Positions 1-6,681 of a DNA stretch of 63,000 nucleotides are shown in pieces. The DNA lies in IMG/VR virus record IMGVR_UViG_3300042938_000809, positions 1 through 63,000 of that record, one strand, 5' to 3'. Made by a program: the position numbers and the translations under genes. How positions within the stretch are numbered: position 1 is the stretch's first letter; every line of letters begins with the position of its first letter. This DNA is from a virus. A model generated the notes under the pieces. It ran no database searches and was not told the DNA's origin. It was given only the letters and a program-made list of their open reading frames with translations.

Positions 1-760
1 GGTAATCAAGGACTTGAGAGGGATCAACGTTGTCAACTAATTTCTTAATTGCTTGCTTTTTTAATTCTGAAACTCTTACATAAGCACTATTTCCTTCGAT
101 ATTTAACAGTTCAGCAATAGTAATCGCAGAATGTTTATCGCAGTCTAATCCGTAACTTAATCTTAAAACTTCAAACTCACGATGATCTAAATGCCTCTTG
201 AGCAAACCAGTTAAGTAGATATTCATAAGATCTATATTATAACCTTCAGATAAATCTGGAATCTGATATAACATGTTATCCTCGTTATCGTCTTCCATCT
301 GTTCATCTACACTTAAGAATATTGAATTAAAGAACATTGCAACCATTTCATGGCTTTGGCCATTATCTTTACGCATTTCAATTAACTTATGTTCTGGAAG
401 TTTTATGCTGCCTCGATATATGTCTATATCTCTTCTAATTGAGCCTTTAATTCTTTTTGATAGAAATGACTTAATAGTTTTTTCTGGATCATTAGAATCA
501 GTTATTGTTGGCCATTCAATTTTATCAACGGCTAGTATTAAACCTTTAGACCCTGCTTGAATAAGATCTGTAATATCTAAGACTCCTGATGCTTGTGTAG
601 TTGTTGAAAACTTTTTAGCGATATTTTCCACTAAAGGAAGAAACTTAACGATCAATTCATCTCTAGTATATTCGTCCCAGAATTTACCATCGATGCGACC
701 CATTGACTGTTTAATATCTTCCTTATAGCGGATATAATTTTGTATATTATAACTTTTCAT
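1..760 (-). CDS. Phage-encoded sigma-70 family factor (3' end outside window)
   Basis: Reading the minus strand from the ATG at 758-760 gives an open frame of at least 253 codons that runs off the left edge. An N-terminal stretch (about residues 30-105) contains LPLVENIAKKF and DLIQAGSKGLILAVDKI, which match sigma region 2 (core binding and -10 recognition). The last 55 residues contain HREFEVLRLSYGLD followed by a helix-turn-helix and SELKKQAIKKL, the layout of sigma region 4. An acidic linker (about residues 145-155) separates the two. The ATG follows directly on the TAA stop of the upstream KTSC gene, so translation is probably coupled. It would redirect host RNA polymerase to phage promoters. 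Which promoters it reads is inference; the 33-bp elements of this arm and the late genes are both candidates. Confidence 0.78.
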   Translation of the reverse strand, partial: MKSYNIQNYIRYKEDIKQSMGRIDGKFWDEYTRDELIVKFLPLVENIAKKFSTTTQASGVLDITDLIQAGSKGLILAVDKIEWPTITDSNDPEKTIKSFLSKRIKGSIRRDIDIYRGSIKLPEHKLIEMRKDNGQSHEMVAMFFNSIFLSVDEQMEDDNEDNMLYQIPDLSEGYNIDLMNIYLTGLLKRHLDHREFEVLRLSYGLDCDKHSAITIAELLNIEGNSAYVRVSELKKQAIKKLVDNVDPSQVLDY

Positions 761-1171
761 TTATGAAAGGAATATTTTAAGGGTTTCACCGCCATCTTGG
801 TAAGATAACTCTATTTCATTAAAGTCGTCCATTTCTTTATACAAAGTAAATATTCTACCGAAAGGGTATTTATTTTTGCAGTGGTTGATAACTTCAAGAC
901 GATTAACGTGTATAGCACTATTGCCATGCTGGATTAACGGCGCTGATGGAACAGCTTCGTATTTGAATTTACCAATGATGTATTGATTAATAAACTTACC
1001 CTTTGAATCTGAATCTGCAATGCCATTGAATACATGCTTTGGTACTTCTTTATAGATGTATTTACTTTTGTTAACGAACTCCACTTGTAAAGCTTCATTT
1101 TCAACATCATACTTTACTTCATTGATAGCCGTGCTATTTACTTTTACTGTTTCTAAAACGTTTGTTCTCAT
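761..1171 (-). CDS. KTSC-domain protein
   Basis: 136 residues. Residues 10-70 follow the KTSC pattern: VNSTAINEVKYD, then a strand pair ending VEFVNKSKYIYKEVP, then ADSDSKGKFINQYI, the SKG-x-hydrophobic-N signature. KTSC domains are small beta-rich modules common in phage and bacterial proteins; some are fused to lysyl-tRNA synthetase and their biochemical role is not established. Residues 70-136 are not recognised. It overlaps the upstream small gene by 4 bp and its stop abuts the sigma-factor ATG, so it belongs to the same operon. It carries one GTGTATAGCA motif at 908-917. Confidence 0.75.
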   Translation of the reverse strand: MRTNVLETVKVNSTAINEVKYDVENEALQVEFVNKSKYIYKEVPKHVFNGIADSDSKGKFINQYIIGKFKYEAVPSAPLIQHGNSAIHVNRLEVINHCKNKYPFGRIFTLYKEMDDFNEIELSYQDGGETLKIFLS

Positions 1172-1380
1172 AATTGTTCTTCTTTTTTATAAATTTCTAA
1201 TAGTTCTTCGTATGTTTTAAATGCTTTACCATTATACCATTCGCACCAATAAGCAAACCCAATAGCAAATTCATCTGCTATTTGTTCATGTTCAATAGCA
1301 ACTTTATTAACCATTCCTTCATAGTGTTCATCTTCTTCATCATTGATAAACCATTGCTCAAACTTTTCCTTTAGTGTCAT
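1168..1380 (-). CDS. Hypothetical protein, tandem paralogue of the next upstream gene
   Basis: 70 residues, acidic, no membrane segment. It shares three blocks with the product at 1377-1610: the start MTL(K/N)EKF, a central (A/E)D(E/D)FAIGFA-x-WC block, and the end ELLEIYKK. The two genes overlap by 4 bp and lie in the same orientation, so they look like a local duplication. Only one cysteine, in the WC pair, is shared. Function unknown. Confidence 0.7.
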   Translation of the reverse strand: MTLKEKFEQWFINDEEDEHYEGMVNKVAIEHEQIADEFAIGFAYWCEWYNGKAFKTYEELLEIYKKEEQL

Positions 1381-1610
1381 AATGTTTTTTTATAAATTTC
1401 TAATAGTTCTTTTGTTGTAAATTTATTATCATTATCCCAATCCATTGATTCTGCCCAAAAGGATGTATTACCCATTCTAAAGTAATTGTCATCACACCAT
1501 TCTGCAAATCCAATAGCAAAATCATCTGCTATTTCCATTTGTTTATCAATCATTGTCATTTGCCAAATAGGATTGATGAGTACTTCTTTAAACTTTTCAT
1601 TTAGTGTCAT
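1377..1610 (-). CDS. Hypothetical protein, tandem paralogue of 1168-1380
   Basis: 77 residues. The central EIADDFAIGFAEWCDD block and the C-terminal ELLEIYKK tail match the neighbouring paralogue. The middle is longer and aromatic, including an SFWAESMDWDN stretch. It overlaps the upstream HTH gene by 4 bp, which supports translational coupling. Function unknown. Confidence 0.7.
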   Translation of the reverse strand: MTLNEKFKEVLINPIWQMTMIDKQMEIADDFAIGFAEWCDDNYFRMGNTSFWAESMDWDNDNKFTTKELLEIYKKTL

Positions 1611-2230
1611 AAATTTTTGTTTAATAGTTCTTTTTCTTTTTTTAATTCATTACTCATATTTCGATGTATTGTTCTGGTTGTACATCCTAATTCATTAGCT
1701 AACTTAACAACTGTGATTTTTACACCAGCATCGTTAAGATATAACATCATATCATATATATCGTTCTCAGAGACTTTCTTAGTCTTACCAATCATCTGTC
1801 CAACAATAGAAAGCTTCTCACTTAAACTCAATTTACATTTGTCATTGAATATAATCTTTCTAGTCTTATTAAATGGTGGAGTTTCTAGATCCTGAAGAGA
1901 TACATCGTATATCATGCTTTGTAGTAAAGTTTCATTAACATTAAAGGTAACGAATCCGTTATTCTTATTTGCAATAAACTTAGCTAAATTAACAAACTGA
2001 TCTTGATCCATAGAAGTATTAAGATACCATAAAACATATAAATGCCATTTCAAAGACTTATATGTAGGAATCTTGGCTTTACTTCTAAATAGATCATAAC
2101 ATTCATCAGTTCCATTTTCATAGTAGTCACCCCATTCAAACTTTTCAGTTGGTTTATCATTTATAGGAGATTGTTTATATATCACTCTTGTTTTATTTAA
2201 GTATTCTAAGTTTCTTTGATAATGCGACAT
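1607..2230 (-). CDS. Helix-turn-helix DNA-binding protein, probable phage regulator
   Basis: 207 residues. The C-terminal part (about residues 165-195) holds KITVVKLANELGCTTRTIHR, a clear helix-turn-helix, followed by a Lys/Glu-rich tail. Residues 1-150 contain no recognised domain and may form the dimerisation or effector part. The start codon is the ATG at 2228-2230, which lies inside the right arm of a 44-bp inverted repeat (2224-2267) found at two other places in the window. That arrangement suggests autoregulation, with the repeat acting either as operator or as an RNA hairpin hiding the start. Repressor, activator or replication initiator are all possible. Confidence 0.65.
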   Translation of the reverse strand: MSHYQRNLEYLNKTRVIYKQSPINDKPTEKFEWGDYYENGTDECYDLFRSKAKIPTYKSLKWHLYVLWYLNTSMDQDQFVNLAKFIANKNNGFVTFNVNETLLQSMIYDVSLQDLETPPFNKTRKIIFNDKCKLSLSEKLSIVGQMIGKTKKVSENDIYDMMLYLNDAGVKITVVKLANELGCTTRTIHRNMSNELKKEKELLNKNL

Positions 2231-2267
2231 TAGCCTGTTACTTATTATATTAATTAGCTTATGTCAC
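2224..2267 (-). promoter_or_regulatory. 44-bp inverted repeat, copy 1, over the HTH gene start
   Basis: On the minus strand the element begins GTGACATAAGCT and ends AGGCTAATGTCGC. The arms GACATAAGC and GCTAATGTC are inverted copies with one internal mismatch. The ATG of the HTH gene lies inside the second arm, and the stop of the small gene at 2254-2367 lies near the first. Copies at 10235-10278 and 12998-13041 have the same length and the same asymmetric ends. The centre contains TATAATA, which could be a promoter core. Confidence 0.75.
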
Positions 2268-2367
2268 TCTTTTCATATTCAAAAGTACCATATAACGTTT
2301 CATATATTATTTTTCCTTCGGATCTTTCTTCATTCATATCCATTATATATTCCTTTATCTTACTCAT
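2254..2367 (-). CDS. Hypothetical 37-residue protein
   Basis: A short frame from the ATG at 2365-2367 to a TAA at 2254-2256 encodes a charged protein beginning MSKIKEYIMDMNEERSE. Its ATG is one base after the stop of the upstream gene, which favours a coupled real gene. Its last codons (KSDIS) run into the first arm of the 44-bp inverted repeat. No known family recognised. Confidence 0.5.
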   Translation of the reverse strand: MSKIKEYIMDMNEERSEGKIIYETLYGTFEYEKSDIS

Positions 2368-2368
2368 C

Positions 2369-2632
2369 TTAATTATTTTTTGCAAGTTCATCAGTTATTA
2401 TATTTATTTTTTCTGCTACTTCTGCAGCAAGTTCATATTTCTCATCCGCTACATACTTATCTCTAACTATCTTTAGAGCAGTTATCTTATCTATAAGTGC
2501 CTGGCGATCAGACGCATAATAGTAGTGTTTGTCCCATTCTTCTTGCTTCGCCAGTAGTTTTTGAAACACGCTTGATGCAATTTTCTCAATATCTTCATCT
2601 GACATACTATTCATCTGTTTTAAGATCGCCAT
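2369..2632 (-). CDS. Hypothetical helical protein
   Basis: 87 residues, predicted almost entirely helical, with heptad-like spacing around LIDKITALKIVRDKYVADEK. The segment KYELAAEVAEKI resembles the UVR-type helical hairpin seen in UvrB and UvrC, but it is too short to assign. The start overlaps the upstream gene by 26 bp; internal methionines at residues 7 and 10 are alternatives. Confidence 0.6.
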   Translation of the reverse strand: MAILKQMNSMSDEDIEKIASSVFQKLLAKQEEWDKHYYYASDRQALIDKITALKIVRDKYVADEKYELAAEVAEKINIITDELAKNN

Positions 2633-3008
2633 AAAATTCTTGCCATTGTGTTAATAGTATATCGTCTAACTCTTCTAAGATAGAGTCATTGTTAAGACAG
2701 ATGTTTTCTAGTTCAAGTCTATTGTCATAAGAGATATTAAACTCAGCAGAATCATAATCGATAACTTCAGTATTAGTACGATCTAAAAAGTTATCTAAAG
2801 AGCTTCTAACGGCTGCATTGAACTCTTGGAACTTAGCCTCATCAATAAGATAAGCGCTTGGCTGTGGCAACATTTCGTGTATAGCATGCAAAGATTCAGT
2901 TCTTAAACTAGATAGTAAGGTTATTACATCATCTTTAGAAAAGATACTTGGATAAGCGTCTATAGTTTTCGCTATTTGTACATCAAAAAGATCATTAATT
3001 TTTTCCAT
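2607..3008 (-). CDS. Hypothetical acidic protein
   Basis: 133 residues, acidic, no membrane segment or cysteine motif. It starts 31 bp downstream of promoter element 1 (3039-3071), so it is the first gene of the operon that runs towards the sigma factor. It contains one GTGTATAGCA motif at 2877-2886, encoding Ala-Ile-His. No family recognised. Confidence 0.65.
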   Translation of the reverse strand: MEKINDLFDVQIAKTIDAYPSIFSKDDVITLLSSLRTESLHAIHEMLPQPSAYLIDEAKFQEFNAAVRSSLDNFLDRTNTEVIDYDSAEFNISYDNRLELENICLNNDSILEELDDILLTQWQEFYGDLKTDE

Positions 3009-3255
3009 TGTTTTTAGTTGTTTGTTTGTTTATATTAATATTATCAGTTGTTGTTCGTGTTTGTTTTGTAAGACTATTATCGTCTAATTGTTCATTATAT
3101 TCTTCTATAGTGAAGTTTAATTTAACATTATGTTTTCTATCGCAAATTTCATTGCAATATAATGCTTGAGTAAATCCTCTATTTATAATCTTACTGCAGC
3201 AATGACATAGTGTTGCGCCATTACCATTATTAAACTTATGAATCGGTTTCATCAC
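2995..3255 (-). CDS. Small zinc-ribbon-like protein
   Basis: 86 residues. An early CHCC cluster and a later CNEIC with a flanking histidine (residues about 18-40) resemble a treble-clef or zinc-ribbon pair. The C-terminal third is Thr/Asn/Lys rich and low in complexity; this part of the gene overlaps promoter element 1, so its sequence may be constrained by the promoter. It overlaps the following gene by 14 bp and the preceding one by 20 bp. A DNA- or RNA-binding role is inference only. Confidence 0.6.
   Translation of the reverse strand: MMKPIHKFNNGNGATLCHCCSKIINRGFTQALYCNEICDRKHNVKLNFTIEEYNEQLDDNSLTKQTRTTTDNININKQTTKNNGKN
3039..3071 (-). promoter_or_regulatory. 33-bp promoter-like element, copy 1
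   Basis: Minus-strand element with TTACA at the upstream end, CACGAA in the middle and TGATAATA at the downstream end. It lies 31 bp before the start of 2607-3008 and inside the 3' end of the preceding gene. One of 13 copies of identical length. Confidence 0.75.
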
Positions 3256-3439
3256 GTCTACCTATTGCCGCAAAATAAAATTCATCATTATCAAATACTA
3301 TTGCGGGGACACCGTCTTTTGAGTAGTGCCTTCTTAAGTATAATTCTATACTGTCCAATGTATTTTTTACTTCATTAGGGTCTTCTATTGTCATAGACAA
3401 TAACCCTTTAAATGTTAAACTGTAAGTTTCTTCTTTCAT
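3236..3439 (-). CDS. Hypothetical protein
   Basis: 67 residues with a mixed alpha/beta pattern (alternating strands at both ends, helix NTLDSIELYLRRHY in the middle). It overlaps the phosphoesterase gene by 4 bp. No family recognised. Confidence 0.6.
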   Translation of the reverse strand: MKEETYSLTFKGLLSMTIEDPNEVKNTLDSIELYLRRHYSKDGVPAIVFDNDEFYFAAIGRRDETDS

Positions 3440-4113
3440 ATTACTAATATATTACCATTACTACTTAATTTTCCAAATTTTCTATCAGTTACTACTGATC
3501 CATTACTAAAAAATGTATCACATATACTTAACTTCTGCAGTCCAGCATTAATAATGTCGCCGCCATTGTGTATATGACCAAATAAATGATATGCGGGTTG
3601 AACTTCTAATAACTTATTAAGCAAAGACTTATCACCGCAACATTCTAATTGATGATCACGGTTTTCAGACTTGTCTAGAATGCCTTTAGGAGGCCCATGC
3701 GTAACGACAATGTCGGTATTATCGTGTATAGCATCGCGCCAGAATCGGTCAAGTTTATTACGGTCTCTCATAAAAGACCAGTTGCCAAAGTTAGGAGTAT
3801 AAGGAGAACCAAATATTTTAAGACCTTCAATGGTAACATAATCATTTTCTAGGTATATAATACCGTTGTCTTCAAAATCTTTTTTAGTTACTAATTTCTT
3901 TTCAATGCTAGAGTCATGGTTACCAGCTACATATATTTTATACTTAGGCGATAACTCTTTATACCAGTCAATGAATTCTCTAACTTCAGGTTCATTATTG
4001 TATGGATCTCTAGGATTACTGCAATCGCCAGAATGTATTACCATATCAATTGCTATAGGTACTTTTAATAAGTCGTGATACGTATGAGTATCGGAGATGT
4101 GCCATATTTTCAT
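3436..4113 (-). CDS. Calcineurin-like metallophosphoesterase
   Basis: 225 residues, a full-length single-domain member of the family. The ordered metal-binding motifs are visible: DTH at residues 8-10, GDCSN near 30, GNHDSS near 66, VVTHGPP near 138, and GHIHNGG near 180, followed by a NGSVV strand. These bind two metal ions and hydrolyse phosphomono- or diesters. The closest bacterial look-alikes are YfcE/MPPED-type phosphodiesterases, and a role in cyclic-nucleotide or nucleic-acid processing is possible but not shown. It carries one GTGTATAGCA motif (3724-3733). It is part of the operon downstream of promoter element 2. Confidence 0.88.
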   Translation of the reverse strand: MKIWHISDTHTYHDLLKVPIAIDMVIHSGDCSNPRDPYNNEPEVREFIDWYKELSPKYKIYVAGNHDSSIEKKLVTKKDFEDNGIIYLENDYVTIEGLKIFGSPYTPNFGNWSFMRDRNKLDRFWRDAIHDNTDIVVTHGPPKGILDKSENRDHQLECCGDKSLLNKLLEVQPAYHLFGHIHNGGDIINAGLQKLSICDTFFSNGSVVTDRKFGKLSSNGNILVI

Positions 4114-4114
4114 A

Positions 4115-4300
4115 TTATTCTTTTTTATAAAAATCTTTTTCTTCTAAAAATTCCCTGAAGCCTTCAACAATAGTTCTTTCTTGAAATGTAACGCCAATTA
4201 GTAAGGCATAGAATGTATCTATATAATCACCAATTGAAACATCATCATGATCAAATTCTGTTGTGTGTGTTTTTCCGTAACTTTCTATTGTAATTTTCAT
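4115..4300 (-). CDS. Hypothetical protein
   Basis: 61 residues, beginning with two beta strands (MKITIESYGKTHTTEF) and ending in a charged helix. It overlaps the upstream gene by 4 bp and precedes the phosphoesterase by one base. The pattern is common among small phage proteins of unknown function. Confidence 0.6.
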   Translation of the reverse strand: MKITIESYGKTHTTEFDHDDVSIGDYIDTFYALLIGVTFQERTIVEGFREFLEEKDFYKKE

Positions 4301-4491
4301 AATCTATTATCTTTTTCTATTAATTCTAATATATAACTCCATACTTTTTGTTCAAATATATCTCGCTTTTTTAATTGCTCTTGTCTATCTGTATCCATTT
4401 TCCAATATACATCATTATCATTAACTATTCCTGTCATTGATGCTAATTTAGCCCATACTTTATAAGCTGCTGCTTCTTTAATTTCTTGCAT
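4297..4491 (-). CDS. Hypothetical protein
   Basis: 64 residues, helical, with charged and aromatic residues and no cysteine or membrane segment. It overlaps its neighbours on both sides (14 bp upstream, 4 bp downstream), consistent with coupled translation. No family recognised. Confidence 0.6.
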   Translation of the reverse strand: MQEIKEAAAYKVWAKLASMTGIVNDNDVYWKMDTDRQEQLKKRDIFEQKVWSYILELIEKDNRL

Positions 4492-4963
4492 AATTATGTC
4501 TTGTTATTATTTGTTCATTACTATTTCGTACGTTAACTTTTTCAGCTTCGTAATAATTCCAGTAAGCAGTTACACTATCGCCAGGAACTTTGTATTCATC
4601 AGGCATACATTGAGGCATTGGCGTAGCACCGATGTTTAACATACCACCGGGTACATTACTTAGTACATCTTCACACTTTGTTATAGTTAAATGCTTTTTT
4701 CCATAACGTTTAGTATACTCTTCGCCAAGCGCTAACATGTGAAAGTATAACCACGCATAATTGTCAGCGGATTCACGTGCCCATATAGCTGACGGATGAT
4801 TTTTATGGGTTGGCTTGTAAGGTACATTTGCATCATCGCCATCTAATACGTGGTGTGCAGTACATAATAATTGAGCGGATTCGAGGATCATTTTTACAAC
4901 GTGTTTATTGTACATCATTGTAGCCGCTTTGTCAGGGTCTTTGTCTAAATAAAAAATGTTCAT
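4478..4963 (-). CDS. Conserved phage protein of unknown function
   Basis: 161 residues from the ATG at 4961-4963. An upstream in-frame extension exists but crosses promoter element 2 and is rejected. The opening MNIFYLDKDPDKAATMMYNK followed by HVVKMILESAQLL is a pattern I recall from many unrelated phages, always as an uncharacterised protein. Further conserved-looking blocks are HPSAIWARES, NYAWLYFHMLALG and the PMPQCMPDEYK turn. Several histidines and acidic residues could form an active site, but none can be assigned. First gene after promoter element 2. Confidence 0.7.
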   Translation of the reverse strand: MNIFYLDKDPDKAATMMYNKHVVKMILESAQLLCTAHHVLDGDDANVPYKPTHKNHPSAIWARESADNYAWLYFHMLALGEEYTKRYGKKHLTITKCEDVLSNVPGGMLNIGATPMPQCMPDEYKVPGDSVTAYWNYYEAEKVNVRNSNEQIITRHNYARN

Positions 4964-4980
4964 AGTTTGTTTGTTTATTA

Positions 4981-5013
4981 TATTATCAAAGTTAATTCGT
5001 ATCCGGACTGTAA
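4981..5013 (-). promoter_or_regulatory. 33-bp promoter-like element, copy 2
   Basis: Minus-strand element with TTACAG, GGATACGAAT and TTTGATAATA in order. Its downstream end is 17 bp before the ATG at 4963, giving a very short leader. It lies between the tmRNA 3' end and 4478-4963. Confidence 0.8.
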
Positions 5014-5031
5014 GACCGTGTATAGCATTAG

Positions 5032-5345
5032 TGGAGGCGGGGAGATTCGAACTCCCGTCCAAACAACTTTGGTTATTACAATTTATACAGCTTATGGGGT
5101 TAACTAGTCAGTTAACGTTTCCACCACTCTGTTTAATCTAACAGAGAAATCTTTCGATGCTACGCCGCTATAAGCCCTTTGACATCTGCGTTAATCAATG
5201 AATACACTTTGCTCATGTTAGCGTTAACTTGGTCAACATCTAACGAAATTACTTGGTTGTCATTTATTAAATTCACCTTAGTTTACAGTTATCTCTCTGG
5301 CTGATTGTAATAATTAGTGGTTGCCTGTCAAATCCAGTCGCCCCC
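5032..5345 (-). ncRNA. ssrA: tmRNA (transfer-messenger RNA), phage-encoded
   Basis: The 5' end reads GGGGGCGACTGGATTTGACA, the typical tmRNA start. The 3' end has the T arm (GACGGGAGTTCGAATCTCCC) and the acceptor strand CGCCTCC followed by A. The seven-pair acceptor stem includes the G3-U70 wobble that marks alanine identity. A 10-bp P2 stem (TTATTACAAT with ATTGTAATAA) joins the two halves. About 314 nt makes it compact, with only two clear hairpins after the coding part. A frame ending at TAG (5160-5162) gives a tag C-terminus ADVKGLIAA, similar to the usual ALAA proteolysis signal. A competing earlier start, GGT GAA, would give only five codons, so the tag start is uncertain. No own promoter is seen; it follows the GP88 gene. 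Confidence 0.88.
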
Positions 5346-5423
5346 TGTACGGGATTTTTGTCGATCTCTCTGAAGTTACCCCGTGCCTCTTCAGTTCATT
5401 CAAGCGCTACTTGACCTCTTTCT

Positions 5424-6032
5424 TTAATGTATGATTAACCCTACTTTGTTAGTCTTGTTAAACCATTTAGTAGCATATAAATCAATCTCGCTTGTATCTA
5501 CATATCCGAACTTAAGTAGTTCAATACTATTACTGAAGATTCTTGCATGACGATCAACTTCTGTATTGATCATGTGCTTTTGTTTACCAGACATACTATA
5601 AATGATGTCGTAATTTTCAGGTAAAGTTATTTCTTTAAGCAACTCAACCATGTTGGTGTAACTGTAAAACCTAACGTCGGGATTAGCTTTAGCAATTTCA
5701 ATCCACTTTTGTAGATATTCTCTGCTGTAGTAATCGCCGGAGTCGTGAACACGCACATATTGTGGTTTTCGCTTTTGAATTTCCGCATTCATCTCAACTA
5801 TGAAATCTGATGTTTTGGTTAATTCATATCGTCTCTCGAACGCTGGTTTTACATTACTCCATGTATACGCGCTTTTTCTAGCATAACAGAACTTAATACA
5901 TTCGTCAGCCATTGGGCAAGTTAATTTTCCTGTAATTGATTTGTATGCAGGTATTCCGAAGTTGAATACTTTAAGACCTAGTACTTTACTAGTCTTTTTT
6001 AATTTTGAATTCTGTGTTAATAAGTTAGCCAT
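5424..6032 (-). CDS. GP88-family phage protein
   Basis: 202 residues from the ATG at 6030-6032. The longer frame reaching 6140 would cross the promoter element and the tRNA-like gene, so it is rejected. The core KVFNFGIPAYKS, then CPMADECIKFCYARKS, VRVHDSGDYYSREY and RFYSYTNMV match the gene-product-88 family of mycobacteriophages and other phages. The spaced cysteines in CPMADECIKFC suggest a metal or Fe-S site; the biochemical role of the family is not known to me. It is the only protein gene between promoter element 3 and the tmRNA, so the two may share a transcript. Confidence 0.8.
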   Translation of the reverse strand: MANLLTQNSKLKKTSKVLGLKVFNFGIPAYKSITGKLTCPMADECIKFCYARKSAYTWSNVKPAFERRYELTKTSDFIVEMNAEIQKRKPQYVRVHDSGDYYSREYLQKWIEIAKANPDVRFYSYTNMVELLKEITLPENYDIIYSMSGKQKHMINTEVDRHARIFSNSIELLKFGYVDTSEIDLYATKWFNKTNKVGLIIH

Positions 6033-6049
6033 AGTTGTTTTGTTTATTA

Positions 6050-6082
6050 TATTATCAATTATTATTCGTATTCGTTTTGTAA
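6050..6082 (-). promoter_or_regulatory. 33-bp promoter-like element, copy 3
   Basis: Minus-strand element with TTACAAAACGAATACGAAT and TTGATAATA. Its downstream end is 17 bp before the GP88 start. It separates the GP88/tmRNA unit from the tRNA-like genes. Confidence 0.82.
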
Positions 6083-6091
6083 TAGTATTTG

Positions 6092-6163
6092 GGGATCCGG
6101 CAGGAATCGAACCTGCATCGCTCAAGTTATTATGAGTCATGTTGCCATTTTCACTACGTATCC
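6092..6163 (-). tRNA. tRNA-like gene, possibly tRNA-Met(CAT), irregular
   Basis: A clear T arm (GCAGG, TTCGATT, CCTGC) is followed by the acceptor strand CGGATCC. The matching 5' strand GGATACG pairs at six of seven positions. A short D stem GTG/CAT can be drawn, and the sequence CTCATAA looks like the anticodon loop of elongator tRNA-Met. However, the bases flanking that loop do not pair properly; the best alternative is a four-pair stem with an eight-base loop. The discriminator would be C. It may be a decaying tRNA, a tRNA with a non-standard anticodon arm, or a tRNA mimic. Total about 72 nt. Confidence 0.5.
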
Positions 6164-6263
6164 ATTTTGTAGGATATCGCTAAACCTACTATGAATGGCC
6201 TATTCATATTCACCTATTATAGTTGCATTCTAAACGAGAAACTATAGTGTACGATTTTTTTGA

Positions 6264-6412
6264 AGCAAGGGCAGGACTCGAACCTGCACCGCATCCGCAC
6301 TCCTGCGTTGATCAATTTTTTTATTAACGTGAGGATCGCTTAACCTCAGTGCAGTTTTTTTGTGTCTACCTTGAAAGAAACTTTAGATTTCTAACTATTC
6401 CACCACCTTGCT
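6264..6412 (-). tRNA. Expanded tRNA-Leu-like RNA, 149 nt
   Basis: A perfect seven-pair acceptor stem (AGCAAGG with CCTTGCT) encloses a standard T arm (GCAGG TTCGAGT CCTGC) and a leucine-type D arm start, TGGTGGAAT, later resumed by GGTAGACAC. About 25 extra bases forming an AGAAA/TTTCT hairpin sit inside the D loop. In place of a simple anticodon arm there is a longer structured region with GCACT/AGTGC closing two inner hairpins (TGAGG/CCTCA and a CGTT/AACG arm with an A7 loop). No ordinary anticodon loop can be named. The insert is far shorter than a group I intron. It could be a tRNA with insertions, an unspliced precursor, or a tRNA-like RNA with another role. Confidence 0.5.
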
Positions 6413-6436
6413 AACCGACCGGGGTCACCCCAATCC

Positions 6437-6679
6437 CTAATCCAATAATACCATATAAGCATCAGGATTTGCACGTCTAAACCAATTCAATGCTTTGACA
6501 AAGGTTTGATCTTGTTTTCCTATATACACACAACCCATAATGAAGTCATACATACTTAATTCTGCAGGTGTTAAACCTATACTTGCACCACTGAACGGGT
6601 TAGTAACAACGCCGCCGTCAGTGTATAGCATTCCGTTAAACCACTTTGGTAACGGTTGTTCTTTAGTTTCTTTTATCAT
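6437..6679 (-). CDS. Conserved small phage protein
   Basis: 80 residues. The blocks LPKWFNGMLYTDGG, VTNPFSGASIGLTPAELSMY and LNWFRRANPDAYMVLLD form a pattern I recognise from many phage genomes as a conserved uncharacterised protein. No catalytic motif is evident. It lies 3 bp after the stop of 6682-6909, at the end of the operon from promoter element 4. It contains a GTGTATAGCA motif (6621-6630) read in a different frame from most others (Met-Leu-Tyr-Thr). Confidence 0.72.
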   Translation of the reverse strand: MIKETKEQPLPKWFNGMLYTDGGVVTNPFSGASIGLTPAELSMYDFIMGCVYIGKQDQTFVKALNWFRRANPDAYMVLLD

Positions 6680-6681
6680 AA

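Noticed and set aside
273-560. 95-codon plus-strand ORF at the left edge
   Set aside because: It is antisense to a clear sigma-factor frame and has no recognisable features.
4964-5062. N-terminal extension of the gene at 4478
   Set aside because: It would be translated from promoter element 2 and the tmRNA 3' end; the ATG at 4963 sits at the standard distance from the promoter.
6033-6140. N-terminal extension of the GP88-family gene
   Set aside because: It crosses promoter element 3 and the tRNA-like gene; the start at 6032 matches family length.
6264-6412. Group I intron in a tRNA
   Set aside because: The extra sequence totals only about 60 nt in two places, far below group I size, and no conserved core pairings were seen.
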